Assembly: GCA_900472295.1 (NCBI GenBank)
Contig: UCIA01000002.1
Location: 806,001-870,000 of the forward strand
Direction of reading: 5' to 3'
DNA: 64,000 nucleotides
From: Hyphomicrobiales bacterium
Lineage (GTDB): Bacteria > Pseudomonadota > Alphaproteobacteria > Rhizobiales > Rhizobiaceae
Shown piece by piece: positions 9,770 through 19,606 of the stretch (within the stretch, counting starts at the first letter, position 1; each line of letters begins with the position of its first letter). The notes beneath the pieces are model-generated. The model was not told the DNA's origin. It did no database searches and saw only the letters and a program-made list of their open reading frames with translations. A program made the translations under genes and the position numbers.

Positions 9770-11185
9770 TCAGGTGCGACCGTATATGTCTTCGAACCGC
9801 ACGATGTCATCCTCGCCGAGATAGTCGCCGCTCTGGACTTCAATGATCACCAGGTCGATCATGCCTGGATTTTCGAGCCGATGCTTGTGCCCGCAGGGGA
9901 TGTAGGTCGACTCATTTGTCGCCAGGAACAGCTCCTTGTCGCCATTGACTATTTTTGCTGAACCGCTGACAACAACCCAATGCTCTGACCGGTGATGATG
10001 CATCTGCAGACTGAGGCTTGCACCAGGCTTCACCTCGATGCGTTTGATCTTGAAGCGTTCGCCTTCCTCCAGCACCGTGTAGGTGCCCCACGGCCGGTGC
10101 ACAGTGCTGTGAAGCAAATGCGCCTCGTGTCCCGAAACCTTAAGGGACTCGAACAGTTTCTTGACGTCCTGGACGCGGTGGCGCGACGCTACGAGCAAGG
10201 CATCCGGGGAATCGACAATCACCAGGTCGCTGACGCCGACCGTGCCAATCAGTCGCTTATCCGAGCTTATGTAGCTGCCCGCGGTGTCCACCATGTGAAC
10301 GTCGCCGCGAATCCTGTTCCCGTTCCCGTCAGGAGCGACCAGTTCTGCCATCGCGTTCCACGATCCGATGTCGTTCCAGTCCATGTCGCAGGCGATGACG
10401 GCCAGGTTTCGGGCCTTTTCCATCACTGCATGGTCGAGGGAAATACGCGGAGCCAAGCCGAAATGTTCGGATGAGAGTTCGATGCTGGCAAAGCCTTCGT
10501 CACGGCTGACGCGACGGTCCTCGTAACTGGCGAGAACGGCCTCGATCACCGCAGGACAATATGAAGCCATTTCGTCGAGCATGACCTGCACTCTGAAGCA
10601 GAAGATGCCGGCGTTCCAAAAGAAGCGCTTGGACGCGACGTAGGCCTTGGCCGTATCGACATCCGGTTTTTCGACGAAGCGGACGACTCTTTCGCCATCT
10701 GCCTCGATATAGCCGAATGCCGTGTCCGGCCTGGTCGGATCTATGCCCAGGGTCGCGATACGTCCCTGCTTTGCATGTTCGATGGCTCTGGCCATAGCGC
10801 TTAAAAATGCGGGCACGTTGCCGATCATGTGATCCGCGGGGAAAATGCACACAATGGCGTCGGGGCCTTGCGTTGTCTTGGCGTGAATCGTGGCCGCTGC
10901 CACAGCCGCCGCCGTATCGCGCCCCTCTGGTTCAAGCAGAAAAGTGCGCTGCAGAACAATGGTATCCAGTTCGTCGAAGTCGTCTTTCGTGAGGAAAAGG
11001 TGGTCCTTGGACGTCACCGTAACAAGCTCGACAACATCCTGGATGGAAGCGGCGCGCAGCACGGTGTGCTGTATGAGCGAAAGTCCATCCGACACCTTGA
11101 GGAAGGGTTTGGGATGAGATTGCCGGGAGGCAGGCCACAGCCGCGAACCGGCCCCCCCACTGATGATGACGGGAACAACTTTCAT
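9770..11185 (-). CDS. manC: Mannose-1-phosphate guanylyltransferase / mannose-6-phosphate isomerase
   Basis: The 471-residue protein has the type II bifunctional architecture. The N-terminal nucleotidyltransferase has ISGGAGSRLWPASRQSHPK and FVEKPD, and a C-terminal cupin isomerase has RPWGTYTVLEEGERFKIKRI and LSLQMHHHRSEHWVVVSG. It isomerises fructose-6-phosphate to mannose-6-phosphate and makes GDP-mannose from mannose-1-phosphate and GTP. Its start overlaps the manB stop by one base (TAATG at 11183-11187). Rhizobial Nod-factor versions are called NoeJ; with gmd and rmd here a polysaccharide role is likelier. Confidence 0.93.
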   Translation of the reverse strand: MKVVPVIISGGAGSRLWPASRQSHPKPFLKVSDGLSLIQHTVLRAASIQDVVELVTVTSKDHLFLTKDDFDELDTIVLQRTFLLEPEGRDTAAAVAAATIHAKTTQGPDAIVCIFPADHMIGNVPAFLSAMARAIEHAKQGRIATLGIDPTRPDTAFGYIEADGERVVRFVEKPDVDTAKAYVASKRFFWNAGIFCFRVQVMLDEMASYCPAVIEAVLASYEDRRVSRDEGFASIELSSEHFGLAPRISLDHAVMEKARNLAVIACDMDWNDIGSWNAMAELVAPDGNGNRIRGDVHMVDTAGSYISSDKRLIGTVGVSDLVIVDSPDALLVASRHRVQDVKKLFESLKVSGHEAHLLHSTVHRPWGTYTVLEEGERFKIKRIEVKPGASLSLQMHHHRSEHWVVVSGSAKIVNGDKELFLATNESTYIPCGHKHRLENPGMIDLVIIEVQSGDYLGEDDIVRFEDIYGRT

Positions 11186-12618
11186 TAAATGACCTCAGTG
11201 CCCGTGGACGCGGTTGCAAGCGCCTTTTCTAGCGTCAGCGCCACGATCGCCGTCGCCCTGTTGCAGTCCGCAGCCTCCGTATAGCAGCGCAATTCGGGCG
11301 CATTTCCGGACGGCCGCAAATGTATGATCTCGCCCGTGTGCATCCGCGTCCTGATGCCGTCGGTGTCGTCTACTTCGGCTACAGTCCCAAACGGGGCCAG
11401 GAATTGCTGGAGCGAATCCCGGCTCGCGAGCTGGCGCATCAGTTTGCGCGAGTTCTCTGGAGAAAAATTCTCGAGACGTTCACTTGCGCAGAACGGAAGC
11501 TTCCACATCTCGCGCAAGCGCGACAGGGGCGTTTTTTTAGATGCCACTGTGCCGAGCACGGCCAGGATCGGGAGCAGCGCGTCCCGTGTCGGCAGCGCAG
11601 GCAATGTCTTCCCGTTCAACGGGCAATCCGACCCTAGGAGAACGCCGCCATTGGCTTCGAAGCCGACGACAATCTTGCCGGCGCTGTACGCCGCTTCCAT
11701 GCCTTCGAGGACAAATGGCGACCCGACCTTCGTCCTTACCACCTCAAAACCCGAGACATTTGTAATCCCTGAGTTTGAGGTCACCGGTGTTACGACGGTA
11801 TCGGCTTTCAGGAACAGGGCCGTAGCGAGCCCGATCAGATCGCCGCGAAAAACATCGCCATTCTCGTCCGCGACAAGTGGCCGATCGGCGTCCGCATCGG
11901 TCGACACGATGGCGTCGAGGTCGAATTCACGGGTCCAGCCTTTCAATCTTGCAATCGTGACGGGGTCCACCGCTTCAGTATCGACAGGCACAAAGGTTCC
12001 GGTTTTCCCAACGGCAACCATGCTGGCGCCGAACGATTGAAGAACTTCCATCAAAAGTTCCGCTGCAACCGAACTGTGCTGGTAAACACCAAGTCTCATG
12101 CCGGAAAGAGAGTTAGCCTCGAGCAAACTATCGGCGCGCTCTCGATAGGCAGCGACGGCTTGGCCTTGGCGAATGGGCCACACCGTTCCAACTGCGATCG
12201 GCCGCGGGCCGTGCACATTTATTCTCTCGGCGACATATTGCGTTATTGCGGCCTCGTCCACCTTGTTGATTTCACCATCGCGGCCGTAAAACTTGATGCC
12301 GTTACGGTCGGCAGGAATATGCGACCCCGTCACCATGAGAGCCGCCGCGCCGTGGTTCCGAGCGTAGAGGGCGAGTGCGGGCGTGGGAATGGCACCACAA
12401 TCGATCGGCTGAAATCCACTTGCAGCCAGTGCCGCCATGCAGTCGTTAGCGATAGTGGGGCTGCTCTCGCGCAAGTCACGACCGACGAAGACCGGACTAT
12501 TCGGTTGAACTCCGCTGGAAACCAATCGCCAGGCAAAGGCCTCGGTGTAAAGTTCGCAGCCTCTGCCAACCAATTCCGAAGCCAATCCTCGAACGCCACT
12601 TGACCCGAATTTCATCAT
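11185..12618 (-). CDS. manB: Phosphomannomutase (alpha-D-phosphohexomutase family)
   Basis: From the chosen start the protein has 477 residues. It begins MMKFGSSGVRGL, the conserved hexomutase opening. The open frame continues 128 codons further upstream to 13002, but that stretch has no family similarity that I recognise and is excluded. VTGSHIPADRNGIKFYGRDGE holds the phosphoserine loop (Ser within TGSHIP). STDADADRPLVADENG is the metal-binding loop, and RPSGNAPELRCY is the phosphate-binding loop. It converts mannose-6-phosphate to mannose-1-phosphate for manC. A phosphoglucosamine or phosphoglucomutase specificity cannot be excluded from motifs, but the neighbours argue for mannose. Confidence 0.88.
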   Translation of the reverse strand: MMKFGSSGVRGLASELVGRGCELYTEAFAWRLVSSGVQPNSPVFVGRDLRESSPTIANDCMAALAASGFQPIDCGAIPTPALALYARNHGAAALMVTGSHIPADRNGIKFYGRDGEINKVDEAAITQYVAERINVHGPRPIAVGTVWPIRQGQAVAAYRERADSLLEANSLSGMRLGVYQHSSVAAELLMEVLQSFGASMVAVGKTGTFVPVDTEAVDPVTIARLKGWTREFDLDAIVSTDADADRPLVADENGDVFRGDLIGLATALFLKADTVVTPVTSNSGITNVSGFEVVRTKVGSPFVLEGMEAAYSAGKIVVGFEANGGVLLGSDCPLNGKTLPALPTRDALLPILAVLGTVASKKTPLSRLREMWKLPFCASERLENFSPENSRKLMRQLASRDSLQQFLAPFGTVAEVDDTDGIRTRMHTGEIIHLRPSGNAPELRCYTEAADCNRATAIVALTLEKALATASTGTEVI

Positions 12619-13038
12619 CTCGCTGCTGTTAGTGTAAGGCTGGCCGGTAGTATTGTAGTGGTTTGCGCTGTCAACAGCAAAATCGCTTGCCCCCTGTTTA
12701 TCAGTCGGAGCGAAGACCACACGTATCAAGGCCGAAGGAAGGTTTGCGTAGTCCTTCGATGTGGTGATCACAGACATTGGAACGGGCACCGCAGGCTTGA
12801 ACGTCACGCTGCCTGTCGCGGCCGGCGGCGAGGCCATCGGCATGTCGCGCACACCACTACCAATGCCTCCGGACCGACCACTGTGCAGAATGGCAGCAGG
12901 TCGGCAAAGGTGACCGTCTTCCCGGTGGCCAACACGCAGCGGTTTATCGGCTCTGTCGAATATGACCTCGGTTAGCGGCAACTGGCTAGCAACCCTGGGC
13001 AAAATTCTGTAAAAGCATTATGCGTCAGGGGTCCCACT
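12619..13038. other. Divergent intergenic region, manB / acyltransferase
   Basis: These 420 bases separate manB (minus) from the acyltransferase (plus) and should hold promoters for both. No sigma-70 pair stands out to me. The segment is open in the manB frame up to 13002 and in a plus frame from 12658 to 12975, but neither translation resembles a known protein. It could be decayed coding sequence. Confidence 0.5.
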
Positions 13039-14076
13039 TTGATACAAAATGTTCAGATGCTTCGCGCAGTTGCCGCCACAATGGTTGTTTTTTGCCATTC
13101 AACCATATTTTGGGGAAGTTCAGCATTTCCGCTGAAGGCCTTCGTCTTTGCTGGAGGATTTACCGGTGTCGATCTTTTCTTCGTTATTTCTGGATTCGTC
13201 ATCTCGACTGTCGCTTACAAAGCATCGAAGGCTAATAGGCTCACTGCGGCAGTCGGATATGCGGTCGACCGGGTTGTCAGGATCTATCCGCTATACTGGG
13301 TAGTGTTGATGTCGACGGTGGCTGCTTCCCATTTTCTGCCCGGCATGATCCATGAATTTCCATGGCCCGTCGCGATGTCCGATGTCGTCATGATTAATGT
13401 GCTGTTCAATCCGTACCTCACGGTCGCCTGGACCCTTTACTACGAGCTTTATTTCTACTGCATCGTAGGCGTCGTTTTGCTAGTAAGCGGGAGGCATTTC
13501 AGGAGCGCCGCGATCATTGGTGCTGTCATCTTTGCAGGTTATATCGTGGCAAGGAACATGTCGGGTCTGGTGCCCTTCGTCTCATTGAACCTTTTGATCT
13601 TGAACTTCCTCCTCGGCGTCGTCGTCTTCTATATGGTCAGCCGCGATTGGGTGGTGCTGGCTGCGCCGCTGACCGTCATTGGCGCCATTGGGCTGATTGT
13701 CGGCACGCAATTGTTGACGCATGGCGGCGTTGCAAGTCATCATTTCAGCAGACTCTTATACGTCGGCCTACCTTCGGCGACGCTTGTCTACGGCATGATC
13801 GGTCTGGAGCGCACCTGGAAGGCACCGAATTGGGCTGTCATGCTCGGGAACGCATCCTATTCGACCTATCTATGGCATTGGCCGCTGATCGCCGCCCTAC
13901 GGTTCAGCTTCTTGCCCTCCTATCCGTCGATCGGCACGAGCTGTGCGGTGGTCGCCGGCATGCTCTGCTGCGGACAGCTTTCGCATCGGTACATTGAGCA
14001 ACCTATCGCGAAAGCGATGAAGGCACTTCGGGCTTCCTTCAAGGCCAAGCGGATGCCCGTCACTTATCAGAAATAG
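13039..14076 (+). CDS. Acyltransferase 3 family membrane protein (OafA/ExoZ-like)
   Basis: The 345-residue, roughly ten-helix membrane protein opens with IQNVQMLRAVAATMVVFCHS, the characteristic active-site-His region, then GGFTGVDLFFVISGFVIS and RVVRIYPLYW, all hallmarks of acyltransferase family 3. The C-terminal part has LGNASYSTYLWHWPLI. Members transfer acetyl or other acyl groups to sugars of lipopolysaccharide or exopolysaccharide at the inner membrane. It is divergent from manB and is probably the O-acetylation gene of this surface polysaccharide; donor and site are inferred. Confidence 0.9.
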   Translation: MIQNVQMLRAVAATMVVFCHSTIFWGSSAFPLKAFVFAGGFTGVDLFFVISGFVISTVAYKASKANRLTAAVGYAVDRVVRIYPLYWVVLMSTVAASHFLPGMIHEFPWPVAMSDVVMINVLFNPYLTVAWTLYYELYFYCIVGVVLLVSGRHFRSAAIIGAVIFAGYIVARNMSGLVPFVSLNLLILNFLLGVVVFYMVSRDWVVLAAPLTVIGAIGLIVGTQLLTHGGVASHHFSRLLYVGLPSATLVYGMIGLERTWKAPNWAVMLGNASYSTYLWHWPLIAALRFSFLPSYPSIGTSCAVVAGMLCCGQLSHRYIEQPIAKAMKALRASFKAKRMPVTYQK

Positions 14077-14756
14077 TTCTGGCCGCCGGCCCGAGGCCGA
14101 ACAGCTTACCTCCAAATCCACCACCACCCCGTCACCTGCTCCGCGACTTGGATACCGCCAAGCGTGGTGTCCACGAAGCCGGCGAGGATGAGGACGAACT
14201 GAACGACTTCAATATCCTGGCGGAGCACCTAGATGCTTTCGGGAAGGTACCACTTGTATTCGAGATCGTGACCCAATCCATTGCTTGTGGCGGTGCGCCT
14301 CTGAACTCGACCGTCTATGTCGGACTCGATCTCGCCGAAGCCTCGTCGGAATTGCCAACGTCGCGACTGATTTTTGGCTTGGCAACCTCCCCACTGATTT
14401 TCGACTAGGCCCGAGACACGGAACCGGAAACCACCGGCTCGCAGATTGTCGCCCCCCCCTTCGTTGGGCAAGATGACTCGTATGCCAACAGCGGCACGCC
14501 CTCTCGCCATCTGCAGGGCGGCCTTCTTCGCTGTGGATCCGGAAGTGGAGGCACACTGACCGAGAGCGTGGGTCTACAGGACACGGGTTGACAGACCACC
14601 CATCGCTCTGTTAAAGAGCGAATGCTCTTTACGGCACGCCCAAAGCCTACCTCTGCATTTCTCCCCCACTATTTCTTTAGAAAGAAATTAGAAAGAGAGA
14701 GATACGGACGGGCGAAGCTATATGTGGGTGACCCCACTTGGACCTGGGGGGACTCT

Positions 14757-15049
14757 GGTTCATTAATTATATAATCATTACCACGGTAAGTTGAAAACCA
14801 TTATACTAAATCCTCGCGCTATTTTTTAGGGGGATTTAATAGATAATCATTATGTGATTTATCTGGCTCATTATCTTGGTTCCATTATCCTTAATAATGC
14901 TCACCAGCATCGCTCTCGCGTTACCCTTCGTCGCTTCGCTCCTCGGGACGCTTCGCTCAACTGGTTCGCTTTAAGCTCTTTTTCCATCTGGTTCAGGAGG
15001 GAGAGGCGTCTCCCGCATTTTAAAGATAATGGTAGACATGATTATGTCG
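14757..15049 (+). repeat. Non-coding repeat, copy A
   Basis: The copy begins with an AT-rich block (TAATCATTA..., ACCATTATA, GCTATTTTTTAGG). It continues through GGCTCATTATCTTGGTTCC and AATGCTCACCAGCAT into a GC-rich core with CGCTCCTCGGGACGCT, then CAACTGGTTCGC and TCAGGAGGGAGAGG. Copy B directly follows and shows the same order of motifs. Confidence 0.7.
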
Positions 15050-15400
15050 TGCATTATTAATTTAATCATTATTCACATTGATTTGAAAATCATTATAGTA
15101 AAATACGCACGCTGTTTTTTGGTCTGATTATTTTCAAAATGATCATCCTGATTATTTGGGCTATTTTCCTTGGTTCCATTTTAAGGTGTTATCCCCGGCA
15201 TATTAAAGAATATATTATGTGTATCTTCTCTGGCTCATTATCTCCAATATGCTCGCCAGGATGATCCCGCACTGCATTACCCTGCGTTGCTCGCTACGCT
15301 GCGCTCCTCGGGATGCTCCCGGGCTCACCTGGCTCGCTGGAACTCTTCCCCTCGCTCAGGAAGGGAGAGACTTATCCCGCAGATAATAGTGAGGCATTTT
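15050..15400 (+). repeat. Non-coding repeat, copy B
   Basis: This diverged direct copy of A has TAATCATTATTCACATTGA, ATCATTATAGTAAAATAC, GCTGTTTTTTGG, GGCTCATTATCT, ATGCTCGCCAGGAT, CGCTCCTCGGGATGCT, CACCTGGCTCGC and TCAGGAAGGGAGAGAC, in the same order. It is longer than A because of extra sequence around 15120-15230. It does not encode a protein I can identify. Confidence 0.7.
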
Positions 15401-16514
15401 CTTTATAATCGCAGTACCCGGATGATGATAGCGACGTCTCAGGGCTGTACCACACCAGGGTTCCACCGCCTGGTTCAAGCTACCCCCCCCCGGGTGTACC
15501 TCGTCACACCATCACACCTCCCCCCGTCTTCTTTCTGGTTCAAGGTATCGGGTTCTTCTCCATGGTTCAGGCGCTTCGCGCCCTTCGGCATCTTGGATCA
15601 AGATGACATGAACCAATGGAGGCATGATCATGGCTACAGTTCTGGTGTTCCTTGTTTGCGTCGAACCATCTTTGGGCGAGACCGTAAACCGCTACGACAA
15701 ACTGCGGATTTGAGCCACACGCTAAAGGGTAGATAGTCCCTTCGACCACCTCAAAATCCGAGCGATAGTCTAGCATGGAGTGCTTTGCCACCACGTGAAA
15801 GTGGCTGGACTTGATCGGGTTAGTCCGGCTCGGTGCTGTCTATCGGCTGTGGATCGTGCACGGCTGGTGCAAGCTGAATCAACTGGAAGTGTTCTCGTCC
15901 AAGTATCTTCGGGACGGCCCATCCTCATGGCTCACGAAGGAGTAGCTGTCACCACGAGGACTGAGCCAACGGTCAAGTCAATCAGCATTGGCCACGAACT
16001 TCTCGCTCACGTTGATGCCTCCAGCCCCTTACGGCTAGGCTCGAGCGAGTCAGGCCCGTTGCATTTAGCTTGGCACGCCGCTTGAATTTCAATGAGGAAA
16101 CTGCGGCATGTGCACTGCGCTCGTTGCCTCTCGAGTGTCGGAGCATGGCCTTTTCTTCTGGATCAGACTCCAAGCTACGTAGCCAGCTGTCATGCCCTCA
16201 TGCGTACCATAAGAGCGATCCAAGCGTCAGATGCTGGGATCACCTAGCCCGCCTCGACAGAGTAGCCGTGAAGCTGGCTTGGCGTGCTGGATCGGAGAGC
16301 CCGTATAGGTCCGCGGAAAGCCATTGAGTTCAAACGTTATTACCAGGTCAAAGGGATCCGAGTGTCATTGGCTTAATCACCGTAACCTGCGAACCACAGT
16401 ATATTGTGGGATTGAAGAATCTGGCTTGCCAGGCCATTGACGCACCGTTAAAAAAATCCTCAATCCCTCCACCGCCCCCCGTCTTTCCGTTCCAAATCCC
16501 CTGTTCCAATCCTG

Positions 16515-16660
16515 TCACCAATCACTATGTTGTATATATATAAATAATCTGCCGGCGATTATTATATAATATATTATAATAATAGATACATCTATAATAA
16601 TATGTAATTATATATTATATATTATATATAATATAGATATTTAAATAATAATATGCGGCC
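16515..16660. other. Extreme AT-rich tract
   Basis: About 140 bases consist almost only of A and T (runs such as TATATATATAAATAAT and ATTATATATTATATATTA) inside otherwise GC-rich DNA. It should melt easily. No iteron array or initiator gene is seen nearby, so its role is unknown. Confidence 0.8.
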
Positions 16661-16760
16661 GATGCGAGCCAGCTTCGCCGAGCGTCCCGAGCGAGCGCAG
16701 CGAGCGAAGGGAATGCGGAGGCGAAGCTTGCTCGCATAATAGAGATAATATTTGTAGGGA
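16645..16760 (-). repeat. Non-coding repeat, inverted copy C (core only)
   Basis: On the minus strand this segment reads ATTATGCGAGCAAGCTTCGC, then CATTCCCTTCGCTCGCTGCG, CTCGGGACGCT and AAGCTGGCTCGC. This is the same GC-rich core as copies A and B. The AT-rich track at 16520-16660 lies on its flank, as in A and B. Confidence 0.6.
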
Positions 16761-18333
16761 TTTTAAAGCTAATCCTCCGGGGCATTCAAACACGGTCTGC
16801 CTCGGTCGGAATTTGAGGTTCTGCGCTTTACGACATCCCACCTTTACAGCCGTCCGAGGATGGCAGTTCCGCTCCTGGTTCCATCCATCGACCATTGACC
16901 GATTGGTTCCTTGGTTCCTTGGTCTCCATAAGTTCGCTTGGCTAGTGCCTTCGAGGTCAAGGGACCAACGCGGCTAAGCGCCCTGCCGACACTTGGGTTG
17001 GATACCTTCAAAATTCCAGCCGAACTGTAACCCAGCCGGAATATCCACCCACCTAAACCCCTTCTAAAGGCTATGGGATCCGCCCTGGCGTCTCTCCTAC
17101 GGTGAGCCAAGTCGACTTTTTGTTAGACGCTCCATCCGAAGAACGGCCGGTTGCATGTTGCAATCCTGGTCGAAGGCTTCATCCATGCGATCGAGAACCG
17201 ACACGATCCTCCCATTAGAAACTGCGGCCTGATGAGCAGTTGAAATTCCATCGCTTTTTTTGGCTTGGGATCGCTCAAGCGCAGAGCAAAATCAGCAATA
17301 ATCACCTAAAAAATCGGAGTCTACGCTGTGAGAATCGTCGCACGTTCCCAATTCATCGAACCTGGTTCCAGGGTCAGTTGGCCGCGGATCACGTTGTGGT
17401 ACTTGCTTCTCAGCAGGCAACCGGCCGAACGCTTGGCGGTCGACAACGAGGGCGTCGAGAATTCCCAAAACCGATCGGCTTGGCCACCCTTTGACCCGAT
17501 GAATCGCCAAAGGAGTGGGCGGTCGGCTCTCCGACCTGGCAACGGTGAAGCAAGCGCTCGAAGGGTCGGATGCCGCATGAGAATCTCGATCCGAGACTTC
17601 AGCCTCTCTCAGAAGCGGACCAACACACTGCGGCGCAAGCTTGCGCCACGTCACCCAATACCAAGGTCTCAAACGAATACGGTTAGGCTTCGTAACAATG
17701 CTCACCGGAAGGCACCGCATTGCCTCTCCTGTATCCGAAGACGTGACCGCATCGGATCCCTAGCCAATTCCGAAGGCTAATATCCGGAAGAGGTACAACC
17801 TCCTGCTCACCCTCTCTGCCAGCACGATGGAATACGCCGAACAGCCGCCAAAAGTTGAACTCGATTCAACCTCGGTTCCAACTTTCTAAATTGTATTGCG
17901 AACTTTTCAGACGGAGCCGGCGAAAGGGCGTCTAAAAGGTAATCAGCATGCGTCCGAGTGGTGGCACGGGTACTTAGCCCCGATGATCGAAGGCATTCTG
18001 ACCGACCCTTGCCGTCATGCCATTGTCGGTGGGCAACGTATTCGCGCAACCAGCCTCTCCTTGCGAATTAGGCAGTCCCTTGCCGAGCTTTTGGTTCGCG
18101 AAAGTGAGTATCCCAATTAGAGCCATGGGCAGCTATCGACATCCGTCTGAAGGGTCGTGCGGCCCAGAGTGCCTCTGACAACAACCTCCACGGCAGCCTT
18201 CGTTCGAACCTCACCTGCCCGATCTTGAAGGCTTCTATTATCGCCCCTCGAGAACAGGGACGGTCCCAACCTCGCGGCAACAAGCAGAACCTTGGTGCCG
18301 GTGAATTATCCAATCCAAAATGTGAGAGCCTCC

Positions 18334-18525
18334 ATGCTGATCAATCTTGAGCATCTGACCGTCCGTAAGAATTCCGACGGGACCCTTCGCTACTATTTCC
18401 GGCGCCGCGGACAACCATTGAAGCGCATCCATGGCGAGCCGCTGTCCGACCACTTCATGGATCAGTACCGCGCTTGCTTGGAGTGGGTGGCACCAGACGC
18501 AAACTCAGAAAATAGTTGCATTTAG
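18334..18525 (+). pseudogene. Truncated tyrosine-recombinase N-terminus
   Basis: The 63 residues from the internal ATG at 18334 (an upstream ATG at 18292 is possible) read LTVRKNSDGTLRYYFRRRG and then GEPLSDHFMDQYRACLEW. This is the layout of the N-terminal arm-binding domain of rhizobial tRNA-site integrases: compare RHGTLVFYFRKGKG and EFEIEYQAALAG in the intact integrase 1.5 kb downstream. The core-binding and catalytic domains are absent; the frame ends shortly after. It is most likely the remnant of an older integrase. A free-standing small DNA-binding protein is a weaker alternative. Confidence 0.6.
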
Positions 18526-19172
18526 GCCTGCCTGGATGGAGCCGTCGGCACCAACTCCACGACCATAGCTGGTGGACGGCACTAGCGGCGCCAATTGCGT
18601 CGTTGCCAAGCTCACAGCTCCACCCGGCAACCGCGTCCCTCTTCCATTAAACTCCGATGGAGCCGGCATATGTCTTCCACAGCGCCACGCCGAAGCGTGA
18701 GTGGGAGTGAAGGCGGGCGAGTCCCCCTACTACCTCGTCCGCCTTCGAAGTGAACACGTGAACTAGCCTTAGCAAGGCTAGGGCCCCGCCTCGGCATTGC
18801 GGCAGGCAGGGATCGACAAATTGCGTCGACCCAGGTGAGGTTAGCCGAGCCCTGAGGCCGAACGATCCGCTCGACATCGCAGCAACTGCTATTATCCCGA
18901 TTATCAGGTCAATTATTTTAGATAATATTCCGATTAATCCAAATAATACCCACAATAGAATGTGGAACACAAGCGACGTTAAATCTTGATTATCATGTCT
19001 GCGACCAATACAGTTCCATAAGCCAACAGATACTCCAGCTCACACGCAGGATCAAACCCAAATGCGAGTAAGGAGCACTTTGGTTCAGAAACCCAAGGGC
19101 GACGTCCGCATAAGCCTGCCGTATGCGCCAAGCCCAACAGAGACAACACAAAAAGATACTACAGAGGACTCC
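18526..19172. other. Non-coding stretch between integrase remnant and 115-aa ORF
   Basis: No convincing gene is seen. A perfect hairpin CTAGCCTT/AAGGCTAG sits at 18763-18781. A locally AT-rich part at 18890-18975 repeats GATTATC/GATAAT-like words. A minus-strand frame at 18647-18970 starts with a very hydrophobic run, but it lacks a ribosome-binding site and the rest is not protein-like. Confidence 0.5.
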
Positions 19173-19520
19173 ATGAGCTACATCCAAACCAGTATGACCC
19201 CTGCCTACGACGAGACCTACTTGGTCGACACCATCACCTATGCCATCGCCAGGACCGACACCGGTTCCAGCGTCTGGAACGGTGGCTGCATGATCGGCGA
19301 GTTTCCTGACATCTCTCAGGCGCGCGAGAACATCCACCGTCAGGCCCGCCTGCGTTGGGTCCAGGAGTGGAATGCTGCCGTGACAAGGGTGGAAGAGTTG
19401 GAGGCGATCCTCGCGCGCCTCGGCGACGATCCGTTTCGCCTCGGCCGCTTCGAAGTTATCTGCGATCTACACCAAGCCACCGCCAAGCTGCACACCACCA
19501 ACAGCAACCAAGCCCACTAA
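19173..19520 (+). CDS. Hypothetical protein, 115 aa, next to integrase
   Basis: The start at 19173 was preferred over the upstream ATG at 19062 because AGAGGA lies six to seven bases before it. The sequence is soluble. Its C-terminal half is probably helical: SQARENIHRQARLRWVQEWN, then a Glu/Leu-rich segment VEELEAILARLGDDPFRLGR. I do not recognise the family. It lies on the same strand as the 58-aa ORF and the integrase and may be cargo or an accessory gene of the integrated element. Confidence 0.55.
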   Translation: MSYIQTSMTPAYDETYLVDTITYAIARTDTGSSVWNGGCMIGEFPDISQARENIHRQARLRWVQEWNAAVTRVEELEAILARLGDDPFRLGRFEVICDLHQATAKLHTTNSNQAH

Positions 19521-19606
19521 GCAGCCTCCGGCTGCAACTCACTGATCGACCTACCGCCGAGGTTGTCAAAAACCTCGCATCTGGGCGACTATTTGGATGA
19601 ACGAAG

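Larger units (their letters stand above)
14077..18333. other. 4.3-kb region without convincing genes (decayed/integrated DNA)
   Basis: Many short open frames occur on both strands, but none has a recognisable domain, good start site and clear coding bias together. The segment contains AT-rich patches (about 14757-14830, 15050-15120, 16520-16660), the three-copy repeat described separately, an inverted repeat at 14613-14630 (AAAGAGC/GCTCTTT) and another at 14671-14688 (ATTTCTTT/AAAGAAAT). Composition changes sharply from the flanking GC-rich genes. It probably represents remnants of a genomic island whose integrase lies at 19.8-20.9 kb. Confidence 0.6.

Noticed and set aside
14229-14510. 93-aa minus-strand ORF downstream of the acyltransferase
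   Set aside because: The translation shows no family, no ribosome-binding site was seen, and overlapping frames on the other strand are equally long. It could be decayed transposon sequence, but I cannot support that.
15567-15794. 75-aa minus-strand ORF with fairly protein-like start (LDYRSDFEVVEGTIYPLACG)
   Set aside because: There is no Shine-Dalgarno, the tail is basic and Cys/His-rich like non-coding DNA, and no neighbour gives context. It is left as possible decayed sequence.
16515-16660. Replication origin of an integrative plasmid
   Set aside because: The AT-rich tract alone is insufficient: no iterons, DnaA boxes or replication gene were seen.
18647-18970. Minus-strand ORF with hydrophobic N-terminus
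   Set aside because: The hydrophobic run comes from an AT-rich patch, the remainder is not protein-like, and no ribosome site is visible.
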